This document shows, in pieces, positions 50,014 through 58,478 of a DNA stretch of 64,000 nucleotides (positions within the stretch are counted from its first letter, which is position 1; every line of letters begins with the position of its first letter). Made by a program: the position numbers and the translations under genes. The notes beneath the pieces were generated by a model. The model made no database searches, was not told the origin of the DNA, and saw nothing but the letters and a program-made list of their open reading frames with translations. The DNA lies in contig CAZJQS010000005.1 in NCBI GenBank assembly GCA_964548175.1, forward strand, positions 1 to 64,000, given 5' to 3'. The stretch is from JANQPA01 sp964548175. Its GTDB lineage: Bacteria > Bacteroidota > Bacteroidia > Chitinophagales > Saprospiraceae.

Positions 50014-51108
50014 ATGAAAAATAATAGAAAATTATTCTTTTGGGCAATTACAATGTCCTTTATCCTGATAGCGTGCCAGCAGCAAGAAACCAGCTTACCT
50101 GTCAAAAAAAATATTGAAGATGCTGTTTTTGCAAGCGGATATACGGAGCAGGAAAACAACTATACCGTTTCTGCTAAGGTAGATGGTATTATTCTGTCCC
50201 TTCCAGTCAAAGAAGGGGACTCCGTCACAAAAAACGACCTGATCGCCGTGATAGAAAACGAAGTACAGAACAATCAGCTGCAAGATGCCCTGGTCGTCTA
50301 CAAGGATGCCGTGAAAAACGCTGCCCCCGATTCACCACAATTGCAGAATATTCAAACGCAAATCGACCAGGCAGAGCAACAGCTGAAATTTGATAAAGAA
50401 AACTACATGAGGTATAAAGAGTTATGGGACAAAAAGTCAGTTTCCATGCTCGATTTTGAAAAAGCCGAACTGCAATACAAGGCTGCTCAAAACCACCTCC
50501 TGGCGTTGCAGAAGCAATACAAGGAAGTTCAGAATGCCTTACAATTAAGCGTAGAGCGAAGCCTTGTACAGGTTAATACTCAAAGATCACTATTGAAAGA
50601 CTATGAATTGACTACAGAAGTCTCCGGCAAAGTGATCAACCTATTCAAAAAGCAAGGCGAATTAGCAGGTAGAGGCGAGCCAATTGCAAAAATAGGCAGC
50701 GGAAAATACATCATTAGGTTGTTTGTTTCGGAGGACGACATTACCAAAGTCAATATCGGTCAAACAGCGGCGGTCAACATCAATACTTATCCAGGTCGAT
50801 CCTTCCCTGCAATCATTACCAAGATTTATCCCGGATTTGATAAAGCGGAACAATCCTATATCGTCGAAGCGGAATTTGAGCAATTGCCGGAAAAAATGTT
50901 TTCTGGTACGCAACTTCAGGCCAATATCGAAACCGGCAGTCGAAAGAATGCGCTGGTCATTCCTACTGATTATGTTTCAAGAGGCAACTTCGTCATGCTG
51001 GAAAACGGGAAAGAGCAAAAGATCGAAACGGGCAGCAAAAACCGCGACTGGACGGAAGTCATTTCGGGTATTACCGAAAAAGACATTATTAAAAAACCTA
51101 ACAATTAA
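50014..51108 (+). CDS. HlyD/MacA-type periplasmic adaptor lipoprotein
   Basis: 364 residues with a lipobox (MSFILIAC, Cys about 21). The lipoyl half-domains (VDGIILSLPVKEGDSVTKND and VSGKVINLFKKQGELAG) flank a long coiled coil (about 85-180). The beta-barrel domain follows with VNIGQTAAVNINTYPGRSFP. It bridges the ABC permease to TolC. The last residues (VISGITEKDIIKKPNN) are in the usual place. It is 3 bases before the permease start. Confidence 0.9.
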   Translation: MKNNRKLFFWAITMSFILIACQQQETSLPVKKNIEDAVFASGYTEQENNYTVSAKVDGIILSLPVKEGDSVTKNDLIAVIENEVQNNQLQDALVVYKDAVKNAAPDSPQLQNIQTQIDQAEQQLKFDKENYMRYKELWDKKSVSMLDFEKAELQYKAAQNHLLALQKQYKEVQNALQLSVERSLVQVNTQRSLLKDYELTTEVSGKVINLFKKQGELAGRGEPIAKIGSGKYIIRLFVSEDDITKVNIGQTAAVNINTYPGRSFPAIITKIYPGFDKAEQSYIVEAEFEQLPEKMFSGTQLQANIETGSRKNALVIPTDYVSRGNFVMLENGKEQKIETGSKNRDWTEVISGITEKDIIKKPNN

Positions 51109-51111
51109 AAC

Positions 51112-52350
51112 ATGAATACGAACCAGAAAATCGCCGGAACGCTCCTGACTTCCAGGCTCCGCCAATTGCTGGTGGCCGTCCTAAGCGTAACTTTTGGCAT
51201 TTCGATGTACGTTTTTATGAACAGCTTTATTGCCGGCGTCAACAATGAACAAACGGAAATTACCTTTACGTCCATGCCACACATAAAAATTTATAATGAC
51301 CTTTCGGGTGAGGTGGAACCTATTTTGCCTGCTCCGGAAGACAGCAGCACCATTTTAATGGTCTCCAATGCCAGGAATATTCGATACACGGAAGGCATCA
51401 AAAATGCTGATGCTATTAAAAGTGATTTGGCCGTTTTCAGCGATATTACGGGTATTACGGCACAGCTCAATCAAAATGTTTTTATTCGGAACGGAGTGTC
51501 GAGGGCTAGCGCCAGCCTTTCGGGCATCGAAACCTTGAGCGAAGATCAACTTTTTAAAACGAATGAATACCTGGTGGAAGGCGATTTATTTGATTTGGAC
51601 AAACGCTCGAACGGCATCATTTTAGGCATAGGCCTGGCGCGAAGCATCGGGGTAAAAACCGGAAATAATGTAGCAATCATTACCCCCGACGGCATTTCCA
51701 AAAACTTTAAAGTAATAGGCCTGGTCGAAACAGGAGCCAATGCAGCGGATAGAACGAGGGGCTTGGTTTCTATACAGACTGCCAGACAACTTTTTTCCAA
51801 AAATAAAAGCTACGCCACGGAAGTATTGGTCAATATTAAAGATTATTACAAGGCTGAGGAGGTGGCTGCAAAAATCACTCAACTGACCGACTACAAAGTA
51901 GAACCCTGGCAAGAAGGCAACAGCCAACTGGATTCCGCTAATGTTTTAAGAGACATCATAGCAGTGGCTGTGTCATTAACCATTTTAATCGTAGCGGGAT
52001 TTGGCATTTACAACATAATGAATATGACGGTCAATGAGAAGATCAAAGAAATCGCCATTCTCAAAGCCATGGGTTTTAACGGAAAAGATGTCGTTGAAAT
52101 TTTTCTCATTCAATCCATAGTCATTGGTTTTATTGGTGGATTGACCGGCTTGGGGATGGGCAATATCATCGTCAGGATTGTGGATAATGTGCCTTTTGAA
52201 ATAGCCACCCTGACTACCTTACCAATAGTCTACAGACCTTCAGACTATGTTTTAGCCTTTTGCTTTGGCATCATCATCACTTTTTTGGCCGGATATCTTC
52301 CCGCCAGAAAAGCATCAAAAGTTGATCCTGTAGAGATTTTAAGAGGATAA
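51112..52350 (+). CDS. FtsX/MacB-type ABC transporter permease
   Basis: 412 residues. One N-terminal helix (LLVAVLSVTFGISMYVF), a large periplasmic MacB core (about 45-270), and three C-terminal helices with the FtsX motif (NEKIKEIAILKAMGF and YLPARKASKVDPVEILRG). It works with the separate ATPase that follows, as in LolCDE or MacB-like pumps. The family exports peptides, lipids or antibiotics by mechanotransmission. Confidence 0.93.
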   Translation: MNTNQKIAGTLLTSRLRQLLVAVLSVTFGISMYVFMNSFIAGVNNEQTEITFTSMPHIKIYNDLSGEVEPILPAPEDSSTILMVSNARNIRYTEGIKNADAIKSDLAVFSDITGITAQLNQNVFIRNGVSRASASLSGIETLSEDQLFKTNEYLVEGDLFDLDKRSNGIILGIGLARSIGVKTGNNVAIITPDGISKNFKVIGLVETGANAADRTRGLVSIQTARQLFSKNKSYATEVLVNIKDYYKAEEVAAKITQLTDYKVEPWQEGNSQLDSANVLRDIIAVAVSLTILIVAGFGIYNIMNMTVNEKIKEIAILKAMGFNGKDVVEIFLIQSIVIGFIGGLTGLGMGNIIVRIVDNVPFEIATLTTLPIVYRPSDYVLAFCFGIIITFLAGYLPARKASKVDPVEILRG

Positions 52351-52362
52351 AAAAAATATATC

Positions 52363-53031
52363 ATGACAGCACTTTCCGTTAATCATGTCGACAAGTATTT
52401 TCATGAGCCCGTGAATTTTCACGTTTTAAAAGATATTTCTTTCGAAGTCAAAAAAGGAGAATTTGTGGCCATCATCGGTAAATCAGGTTCCGGGAAATCG
52501 ACCCTGCTTTATTTATTATCTACCATGGACACCGATTATAAAGGAACCATTTCCATCAATGGCACTCAGGTAACTGGGTTAAAACAGCATCAACTGGCAC
52601 GTTTTCGAAACGAACAAATTGGCTTTGTCTTTCAGTTTCATTTTCTGTTGCCTGAATTTTCCGTATTGGACAACGTAATGTTGCCGGCATTGAAGCTGAA
52701 GAAAAAAAGTAAAGGAGAAATAGAGCAGGAGGCGATGGAACTATTGACATTACTCGGAATTAATGGACATGAACACAAAAAAGCTTCCAGAATTTCAGGA
52801 GGGCAACAGCAGCGGGTGGCCATAGCAAGAGCATTGATCAATTCTCCTGCAATCATCATGGGGGATGAGCCTACCGGGAACCTGGATTCCAAAAATTCAA
52901 AGGTGGTCTTTGATATTTTCCGTCAGCTGGCCAGGGAACGAGGCCAAACCATTATCGCCGTTACCCATGACGATGAATTTGCGGCCAAGTGTGATCGAAT
53001 AATTGAATTATCAGATGGGATGCTGGTGTAA
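52363..53031 (+). CDS. ABC transporter ATP-binding protein (LolD/MacB type)
   Basis: 222 residues. Walker A GKSGSGKST, Q-loop FVFQFHFLLPEFSV, signature ISGGQQQRVAIARAL, Walker B IIMGDEPTGNLDS and the His switch VTHDDEF are all present. The EPTGNLDS and QFHFLLPE segments are typical of LolD/MacB-type ATPases. It powers the permease encoded 12 bases upstream. Confidence 0.95.
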   Translation: MTALSVNHVDKYFHEPVNFHVLKDISFEVKKGEFVAIIGKSGSGKSTLLYLLSTMDTDYKGTISINGTQVTGLKQHQLARFRNEQIGFVFQFHFLLPEFSVLDNVMLPALKLKKKSKGEIEQEAMELLTLLGINGHEHKKASRISGGQQQRVAIARALINSPAIIMGDEPTGNLDSKNSKVVFDIFRQLARERGQTIIAVTHDDEFAAKCDRIIELSDGMLV

Positions 53032-53066
53032 AATAATTCCTTATTAGAAAATTCAATCTGTAATCA

Positions 53067-54038
53067 TTGAAAACAAATATAAACGTCATACTACCCATAG
53101 CGCTTTCGGTCCTCCTGCCTGGATTGAGTTTTTATACCAATTCAGGATGGTTGATTCCCGAGAGGCTCGGATTTTTTGGAAGTTGGTTTATCGCTTCCAT
53201 CAGTTTATATATTTTATGGTACTTGCTATGGTTTCTTTGGGGCCTTACGTCCGGGTTTAAACAGTGGTGGTCTTTATTACTTCCGGCAGCCTTTGTTGGC
53301 CTTATTTTCGGCATCTTATACCTGCTAATTTTCAAAGATGCTGAGGATCTCAAATGGTATTTTGTGCTCAGGATCACGCTTGCGGCGATCTTATTTCTAG
53401 CCATTCAGTATGCCTTAAAAGCACAGCAGAACATCTCCCGCTTACAGTTAGAAAAAGAGCAAATTCAAAAGGAAAATTACAGAGTGCAATTAAAAGCGCT
53501 TCAGGCCAAAATAGATCCGCATTTTTTATTCAATTCCTTGAATACCCTGCGCTCCATGGTTCGGCAGCAGCATACTAATTCCGAACAATTCATCATGAGC
53601 TTGTCGGATTTTTACCGGCAGACCTTGAATCATAACGAAGATACTATCCTTCCGCTATCAGAGGAATTGGAGGTATTGCATTCCTATTTATTTTTAATGA
53701 AAAACAGAAATGAAAAAGCCGTTTCTGTGAGCGTCGATATTGACGATTCCTTACGTCAATTCCACCTGCCTACTTTGGCCTTACAGGGAGTCGTGGAAAA
53801 TTGCTTTAAGCATAACAGCATGACCACCAAAAGGCCTTTGCATATCGAAATCAATAATACTGACGATTATTACATTGTAGTAAGCAATAATATCCAGCCA
53901 AAAATCGGAGACAAGAACTCCTCCGGCTACGGTTTAGAGTTATTGAGAAAAAGGTATGAACTGATGAATGTACAACAAGGCGTTATCATTGAGCAAGCGC
54001 CCAATCAATTTACCGTTAAACTAAAACTGATCAACTAG
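53067..54038 (+). CDS. LytS-type sensor histidine kinase
   Basis: 323 residues from TTG 53067, the only usual start near the beginning of the homology; no ATG occurs early. It has four membrane helices in the first 120 residues, then the LytS-like His_kinase domain: AKIDPHFLFNSLNTLRSMV with phospho-acceptor His152, and the ATP-binding NCFKHNS and SGYGLELLRKRYEL. It lies 35 bases after the ABC ATPase. The response regulator starts at the base after its stop. It probably senses the cargo of the pump or envelope stress. Confidence 0.92.
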   Translation: MKTNINVILPIALSVLLPGLSFYTNSGWLIPERLGFFGSWFIASISLYILWYLLWFLWGLTSGFKQWWSLLLPAAFVGLIFGILYLLIFKDAEDLKWYFVLRITLAAILFLAIQYALKAQQNISRLQLEKEQIQKENYRVQLKALQAKIDPHFLFNSLNTLRSMVRQQHTNSEQFIMSLSDFYRQTLNHNEDTILPLSEELEVLHSYLFLMKNRNEKAVSVSVDIDDSLRQFHLPTLALQGVVENCFKHNSMTTKRPLHIEINNTDDYYIVVSNNIQPKIGDKNSSGYGLELLRKRYELMNVQQGVIIEQAPNQFTVKLKLIN

Positions 54039-54791
54039 ATGAATGTACTCATCGTAGAAGACGAAGCGCATACTGCCTCACTATTACAGGAGATCATAGA
54101 GCAGGATAGTGACTTTATAGTGATGGAAAAACTGGAATCTGTAGAAGAAACCATTCAATACCTGAGTAAATATCAGCAAAACATAGACTTATTGTTTTTT
54201 GACATTCAATTAGCTGATGGGCAAAGTTTTGAAATATTTAAGCACATAGACGTGGTGACGCCCGTCGTTTTTTGTACGGCCTACGATGAATATACCCTGC
54301 AAGCCATCAAAAACAATGGCATCGAATACGTTTTAAAACCTTTTAAAGAAAAAGAAATTCACGATGCCCTGCGAAAATACAAACGCTTAATCACCAGTTT
54401 ACAAGCCAAAAACCCATCACCCCTTTATTTTCACACAGACCCTCAAAAGCAATATCAGCAAAGCTTTCTGACCCACTACCGCGAAAAATCTATCGTTAAG
54501 CATGTCGAAGAGATTGCCCTGTTTTATGTAGAACATGAAACTGTTTATTTGTATACTTTTTCCGGAGAGAAATACCCCTTGTTCAAAAAGCTGGAATACA
54601 TAGAATCGGTTTGCGACCCAGATCAGTTCTTTCGCATCAACCGCCAGATGCTGATCAACCGATGGGCTATTATAGGCTTCGAACCGTATTTTAACCGCAA
54701 AATTGTTTTGCAACTCAAAATAAAATTAGCCGATAAAGCTATCGTTAGTCGGATGAAGGTAAGCCCTTTTAAAGAGTGGTTGGAAAGGTGA
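54039..54791 (+). CDS. LytTR-type response regulator
   Basis: 250 residues. A receiver domain (MNVLIVEDEAHTASLL, phospho-acceptor Asp55 in LLFFDIQLADG, Lys in VLKPFKEKE) and a C-terminal LytTR DNA-binding domain from about 145 (EIALFYVEHETVYLYTFSG, then FFRINRQMLINRWAI). Its ATG follows the kinase stop with no gap, so the two are co-translated. It likely controls the operon it ends. A terminator hairpin follows. Confidence 0.95.
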   Translation: MNVLIVEDEAHTASLLQEIIEQDSDFIVMEKLESVEETIQYLSKYQQNIDLLFFDIQLADGQSFEIFKHIDVVTPVVFCTAYDEYTLQAIKNNGIEYVLKPFKEKEIHDALRKYKRLITSLQAKNPSPLYFHTDPQKQYQQSFLTHYREKSIVKHVEEIALFYVEHETVYLYTFSGEKYPLFKKLEYIESVCDPDQFFRINRQMLINRWAIIGFEPYFNRKIVLQLKIKLADKAIVSRMKVSPFKEWLER

Positions 54792-54811
54792 ATACCTTTA
54801 GGATCGTAAAT

Positions 54812-54840
54812 TAACAGGTGGCGCAGCGCGCCACCTGTTA
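54812..54840. terminator. Hairpin between convergent response regulator and EF-G2 genes
   Basis: TAACAGGTGGCG and CGCCACCTGTTA form a perfect 12-bp stem with a 5-base loop, flanked by A-rich DNA. It sits in the 54-base gap between the two stop codons. Confidence 0.65.
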
Positions 54841-54845
54841 AACCG

Positions 54846-56972
54846 CTACGCAGGGGCTTCTTCTTCCTGATGCGCATCAATCAGTTGCTGCTGTACATCA
54901 TGAGGCACCGGACTATATTCTGCAAAATGCTTGTGAAACTTCGCTCTACCCTGTGACAGGGAACGCAAAGCAGAAGAGTATTGATACAATTCAGCCAGCG
55001 GCACTCTGGCGATGATCTTCTGGTAGTGGCCCTTCGCATCCATGCCCATGATGGTGGCGCGGCGCGTCTGAAGGTCGCCCATAATCTCGCCCATGACATC
55101 TTCGGAGCAGAGGATCTCCACCTCGTAGATGGGCTCCATGATCTGAGGCGCCGCCTGCATGAAAGCCTTTTTGAATGCCTGCGTGGACGCCAGCATGAAC
55201 GCCATGTCATTGGAATCTACGGAGTGCATTTTCCCATCGTAAACACATACCCTGATGTTTTGCGAAGGAGAGCCGGTCAAAGGACCTTCTTCCATTTTTT
55301 GTAAAATACCTTTCTTTATGGCATTGGAATATTTGGCGTCGATAGAACCTCCGACAACACACCAATAGAAAGCCAGGCTTCCACCCCATGGTAATTCTTC
55401 GATATCCTTATTTCTGACAGACAGGTCACTTGGGTCAGGCATTCCTTCAAAATAAGGCTCGATACGCATATGGACTTCGGCAAACTGGCCGGCGCCGCCC
55501 GACTGCTTTTTATGGCGATACTGCTGATCGGCCGCCTTGGTGATGGTTTCACGATAGGAAATCCTTGGCTTGATGAATTCCATGGAGATCCCGTTCATAT
55601 TTTCAACGCGATGTTTGATCAGGTCCAGGTGCAGTTGGCCCTGACCGTGAAGCAGGGTTTGCTTCAGCGTTTTGGATTGCTCAATGATGAGCGTGGGGTC
55701 TTCCTCTTCGATGAGGTGTAAGGCTTTGATCAGTTTTTCCATATCGGCTTTTCCGGGAGGCTGTACGGCGACCCGCACCCGAGGCTCAGGAAAGTGCATG
55801 GGCTCAATCTTCCGGTCTATCCCTTTAGGATTGAGCGTATTATTGGTATGGGTATTTTTGAGCTTGACCGTCACGCCGATATCGCCGGCCTTGAGTTCAT
55901 CCACCGGGCTACGGTCTTTTCCGTTAGCGATATATAGCTGACTGAAGCGTTCGGTGGTGCGGTTATGGGCATTGACCAATTCATCGCCCGAACGGATGAC
56001 GCCCGCAAATACTTTAAAATAAGTGACGCTGCCGATACGGGGTTCGGAGACGGTTTTGAAGATAAACAGGCAAGGATCTTCATCCGGAGAGCATTTCAAA
56101 GTATCGCCGCCTTCCAGTTTGGCCGGCGGCCGGTCGGCAGGAGAGGGACAAACGTCATTGAGGAAGCCCATGACGCGGCCGCTGCCCATATTATTGATAG
56201 CAGAAGTGCAAAATACAGGGAAAATCTCCTGATGTGCTATGGCTATTCGAAGGCCTTCCGCCAATTCTTCCTCCGTAAGGCTGCCGGCTTCAAAAAAGTG
56301 TTCCATCAGGGTCTCATCGTTCTCGGCTGCAGCCTCTACTAAGGCATTATGCATTTCCTGAGCACGCTGAATTTCTGACTCCAGAATATCTTGCTTCTCC
56401 GGCCGGCCACCCTCCGGTGGGAAGACATACATGGTCATACGAAGGGCGTCGACAATAGCGTTAAATCCGTTTCCTACCTGTAGTGGATATTGGACAGGAA
56501 TGACCTTATGACCAAAAGTATTTTTTGTTTGTTCAAGCGTATTTTCAAAATCTGCTTTTTCATGATCAACTTGATTAATGACAAAAAGTGCTGGTGTTTC
56601 AAAGCTTTCAACATAATCCCAGATCAATTCAGTTCCCACCTCCACACCATTTTTGGCATTAAGTACGATAACGGCCATGTCGGCTACTTTTAATGAAGAA
56701 ACCACCTCCCCTACAAAATCGTCAAAGCCCGGAGTATCGATCATATTTATCTTTGAATCTTTCCAATTGGCATGCATCATGGCGCTAAATATAGAACTGC
56801 CGCGCTCTTTTTCAAGCTCTGAATAATCCGATACGGTGCTTCCGTCCGTCACAGACCCTCTGCGGTTTAATTCATGGGCCTCAAAAAGCATCGTTTCGGC
56901 CAGGGTGGTCTTACCTGAACCCGAGTGTCCGAGGAGGGCGACATTTCTAATGTTTTTGGTGTCGAAGCTCAT
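54846..56972 (-). CDS. Elongation factor G2-type translational GTPase paralogue
   Basis: 708 residues with all five EF-G domains, but the GTPase motifs are altered. The P-loop is GHSGSGKTT (residues 15-23) in place of the usual AHIDAGKTT. The switch II motif is DTPGFDDF (79-86), where canonical factors have DTPGHVDF: the catalytic His is Phe83. G4 is NQVD instead of NKxD. Domains III-V are conserved (KQSGGAGQFAEVHMRIEP, ATIMGMDAKGHYQKIIARVP). This is the Bacteroidota EF-G2 type, reported in Bacteroides to translocate ribosomes without GTPase activity and to help at starvation. The same biochemistry is inferred here. Confidence 0.9.
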   Translation of the reverse strand: MSFDTKNIRNVALLGHSGSGKTTLAETMLFEAHELNRRGSVTDGSTVSDYSELEKERGSSIFSAMMHANWKDSKINMIDTPGFDDFVGEVVSSLKVADMAVIVLNAKNGVEVGTELIWDYVESFETPALFVINQVDHEKADFENTLEQTKNTFGHKVIPVQYPLQVGNGFNAIVDALRMTMYVFPPEGGRPEKQDILESEIQRAQEMHNALVEAAAENDETLMEHFFEAGSLTEEELAEGLRIAIAHQEIFPVFCTSAINNMGSGRVMGFLNDVCPSPADRPPAKLEGGDTLKCSPDEDPCLFIFKTVSEPRIGSVTYFKVFAGVIRSGDELVNAHNRTTERFSQLYIANGKDRSPVDELKAGDIGVTVKLKNTHTNNTLNPKGIDRKIEPMHFPEPRVRVAVQPPGKADMEKLIKALHLIEEEDPTLIIEQSKTLKQTLLHGQGQLHLDLIKHRVENMNGISMEFIKPRISYRETITKAADQQYRHKKQSGGAGQFAEVHMRIEPYFEGMPDPSDLSVRNKDIEELPWGGSLAFYWCVVGGSIDAKYSNAIKKGILQKMEEGPLTGSPSQNIRVCVYDGKMHSVDSNDMAFMLASTQAFKKAFMQAAPQIMEPIYEVEILCSEDVMGEIMGDLQTRRATIMGMDAKGHYQKIIARVPLAELYQYSSALRSLSQGRAKFHKHFAEYSPVPHDVQQQLIDAHQEEEAPA

Positions 56973-57330
56973 AGGTCTTTTTTTAAAGGTTAGAAAATCT
57001 ACTATACTGCTGTACCCTGTGAGAAGGGGTAGGTTTGGTGTTTCGGCAAAAAAGAAAATTAAATTCTTTTTGGAAAACCAAAGCAGATTGAAGTTATTGT
57101 TTTTGTTTTAAAATCCAAAGTTTTTTTCGGAGTATTGAACAGTGAGTATTAGGTGTTGATATCATCAAAGATGATTTTTTCACAAAGCGGAAAAATCTTT
57201 CGAAAAAGTCTCACTACCCACTACCCAATACCCACTACAATTATTTACCTTTCGCCTTGAATTTAGATGGCGATTTCCGTCGGATAGATGATGAAAATCA
57301 TAAGGTGGAAAGAAAAAAAATGACTTTTGC
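56973..57330. other. Intergenic region before the heptamer array
   Basis: No credible gene. It contains short tandem words such as CACTACC (three close copies at 57210-57236) and AGTATT near 57133-57152, of the kind often found beside family B-type repeats. Frames that appear on the minus strand come from the heptamer array. Confidence 0.45.
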
Positions 57331-57362
57331 TTAAAGCTGATCAAAGCCCCATAACCCCCTCC

Positions 57363-57558
57363 CCAAAAAAAACCAAAACCCCAAACCCAAAACCCAAAAC
57401 CCCAAACCCAAAACCCAAAACTCAAAACTCAAAACTCAAAACCCAAAACCCAAAACTCAAAACCCAAAACTCAAAACCCAAAACCCAAAACCCAAAACCC
57501 AAAACCCAAAACCCAAAACCCAAAACTCAAAACCCAAAACCCAAAAACTCAAAACTCA
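57363..57558. repeat. 7-bp CCCAAAA/CTCAAAA tandem array with quadruplex potential
   Basis: About 195 bp of a degenerate 7-bp tandem repeat, CCCAAAA, with CTCAAAA variants that come in clusters; the most regular stretch is seven consecutive CCCAAAA units near 57477-57525. On the minus strand it reads GGGTTTT, which can fold as a G-quadruplex. It ends 12 bases before the ATG of the aminotransferase, so it forms the promoter or 5' leader. It could be an array subject to length change. Confidence 0.85.
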
Positions 57559-57570
57559 ACATCATCCATC

Positions 57571-58419
57571 ATGAAATATTACAACATCAATGGCCGGTTA
57601 GTAGACGCCCGGGAAGCTACAATAGGTGTAAATGACCTGGGTGTGATCAGAGGTTATGGTATTTTTGACTATTTTCTGGTAGAGGCGGGCATGCCTTTGT
57701 TCGCGGATGATTACATCAGCCGCTTCATGAATTCGGCCGATGAAATGCACCTGGACTTTAAGCTGAACAGGGAGCAACTTAAAGAGCAGATCTTTCAAAT
57801 TATAGAAGCTAATGGAATGAAAGAAGGAGGTCTGCGGCTGGTGCTGACCGGAGGAATTGCTGAAGATTGTTACACTCCTACGGATCCCTCTTTCATGATC
57901 ATGGCCTATAAAAAAGGTGGATTTTCCCCGGCCTTGTATTCAGATGGCGGACGTTTAATCTCCACTCATTATCAGCGGGAAATCCCAAAGGTGAAAACGA
58001 CCAATTACGTGATGGGCATTAAAATGCTGAGAGAAGTAAGAAAGGCCGGCGCAGTGGAGGTGCTGTATTATGATGGTGATTTTGTCAGGGAAACCGTCAG
58101 GGCCAATATTTTTATAGTGAGCAAAGATGAGCGCATCGCCACCCCCGATGCTAAGATCCTGGAGGGCGTCACGCGCAGGCAAGTACTGAAGGCAGCCAGC
58201 CGGCATTTTGAAGTCGAACAACGAGAGGTGGCCGTTAACGAACTAAAAGAAGCCCAAGAAGTCTTCATTACCAGCTCCACCAAAGGCGTGATGCCTATCG
58301 TACAGATCGATGGCCTCACCATTGGCGATGGGCAGCCCGGGCCTGTTACAAAAAAAATGATGGCGTTATTCCGGCAGTCGGTTGAAGATTATTTATCTGT
58401 CCACAAGGCAGCATTGTAG
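57571..58419 (+). CDS. Class IV PLP-dependent aminotransferase (D-amino-acid/branched-chain type)
   Basis: 282 residues of the fold type IV family. It has NDLGVIRGYGIFDYFLVEAG near residue 20, the PLP lysine in PKVKTTNYV (about 143), and the phosphate-binding end VFITSSTKGVMPI. The family includes D-amino-acid and branched-chain aminotransferases and ADC lyase. The next gene encodes an N-acyl-D-amino-acid deacylase, so D-amino acid transamination is the most economical reading. The start is placed at the ATG immediately after the heptamer array. The two genes are 59 bases apart. Confidence 0.88.
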   Translation: MKYYNINGRLVDAREATIGVNDLGVIRGYGIFDYFLVEAGMPLFADDYISRFMNSADEMHLDFKLNREQLKEQIFQIIEANGMKEGGLRLVLTGGIAEDCYTPTDPSFMIMAYKKGGFSPALYSDGGRLISTHYQREIPKVKTTNYVMGIKMLREVRKAGAVEVLYYDGDFVRETVRANIFIVSKDERIATPDAKILEGVTRRQVLKAASRHFEVEQREVAVNELKEAQEVFITSSTKGVMPIVQIDGLTIGDGQPGPVTKKMMALFRQSVEDYLSVHKAAL

Positions 58420-58478
58420 TTTTCCTTTCCAGGAAAAGCTTAATTCAGCTTTTGAACAGTCATCAACCACAAAGATTT

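Noticed and set aside
54846..56972. Canonical elongation factor G or ribosomal protection protein
   Set aside because: The altered GHSGSGKTT and DTPGFDDF motifs match the EF-G2 paralogue type, not FusA or TetM-like proteins.
57363..57558. CRISPR array
   Set aside because: The unit is 7 bp with no spacers; it is a tandem microsatellite, not repeats separated by unique spacers, and no cas gene is nearby.
57327..57635. 102-codon plus-strand frame of repeated PKTQNPKP residues, and minus-strand 81-codon FWVWGFGF frame at 57180-57425
   Set aside because: Both are translations of the 7-bp CCCAAAA array; repetitive reading in any frame is expected and no start signal supports them.
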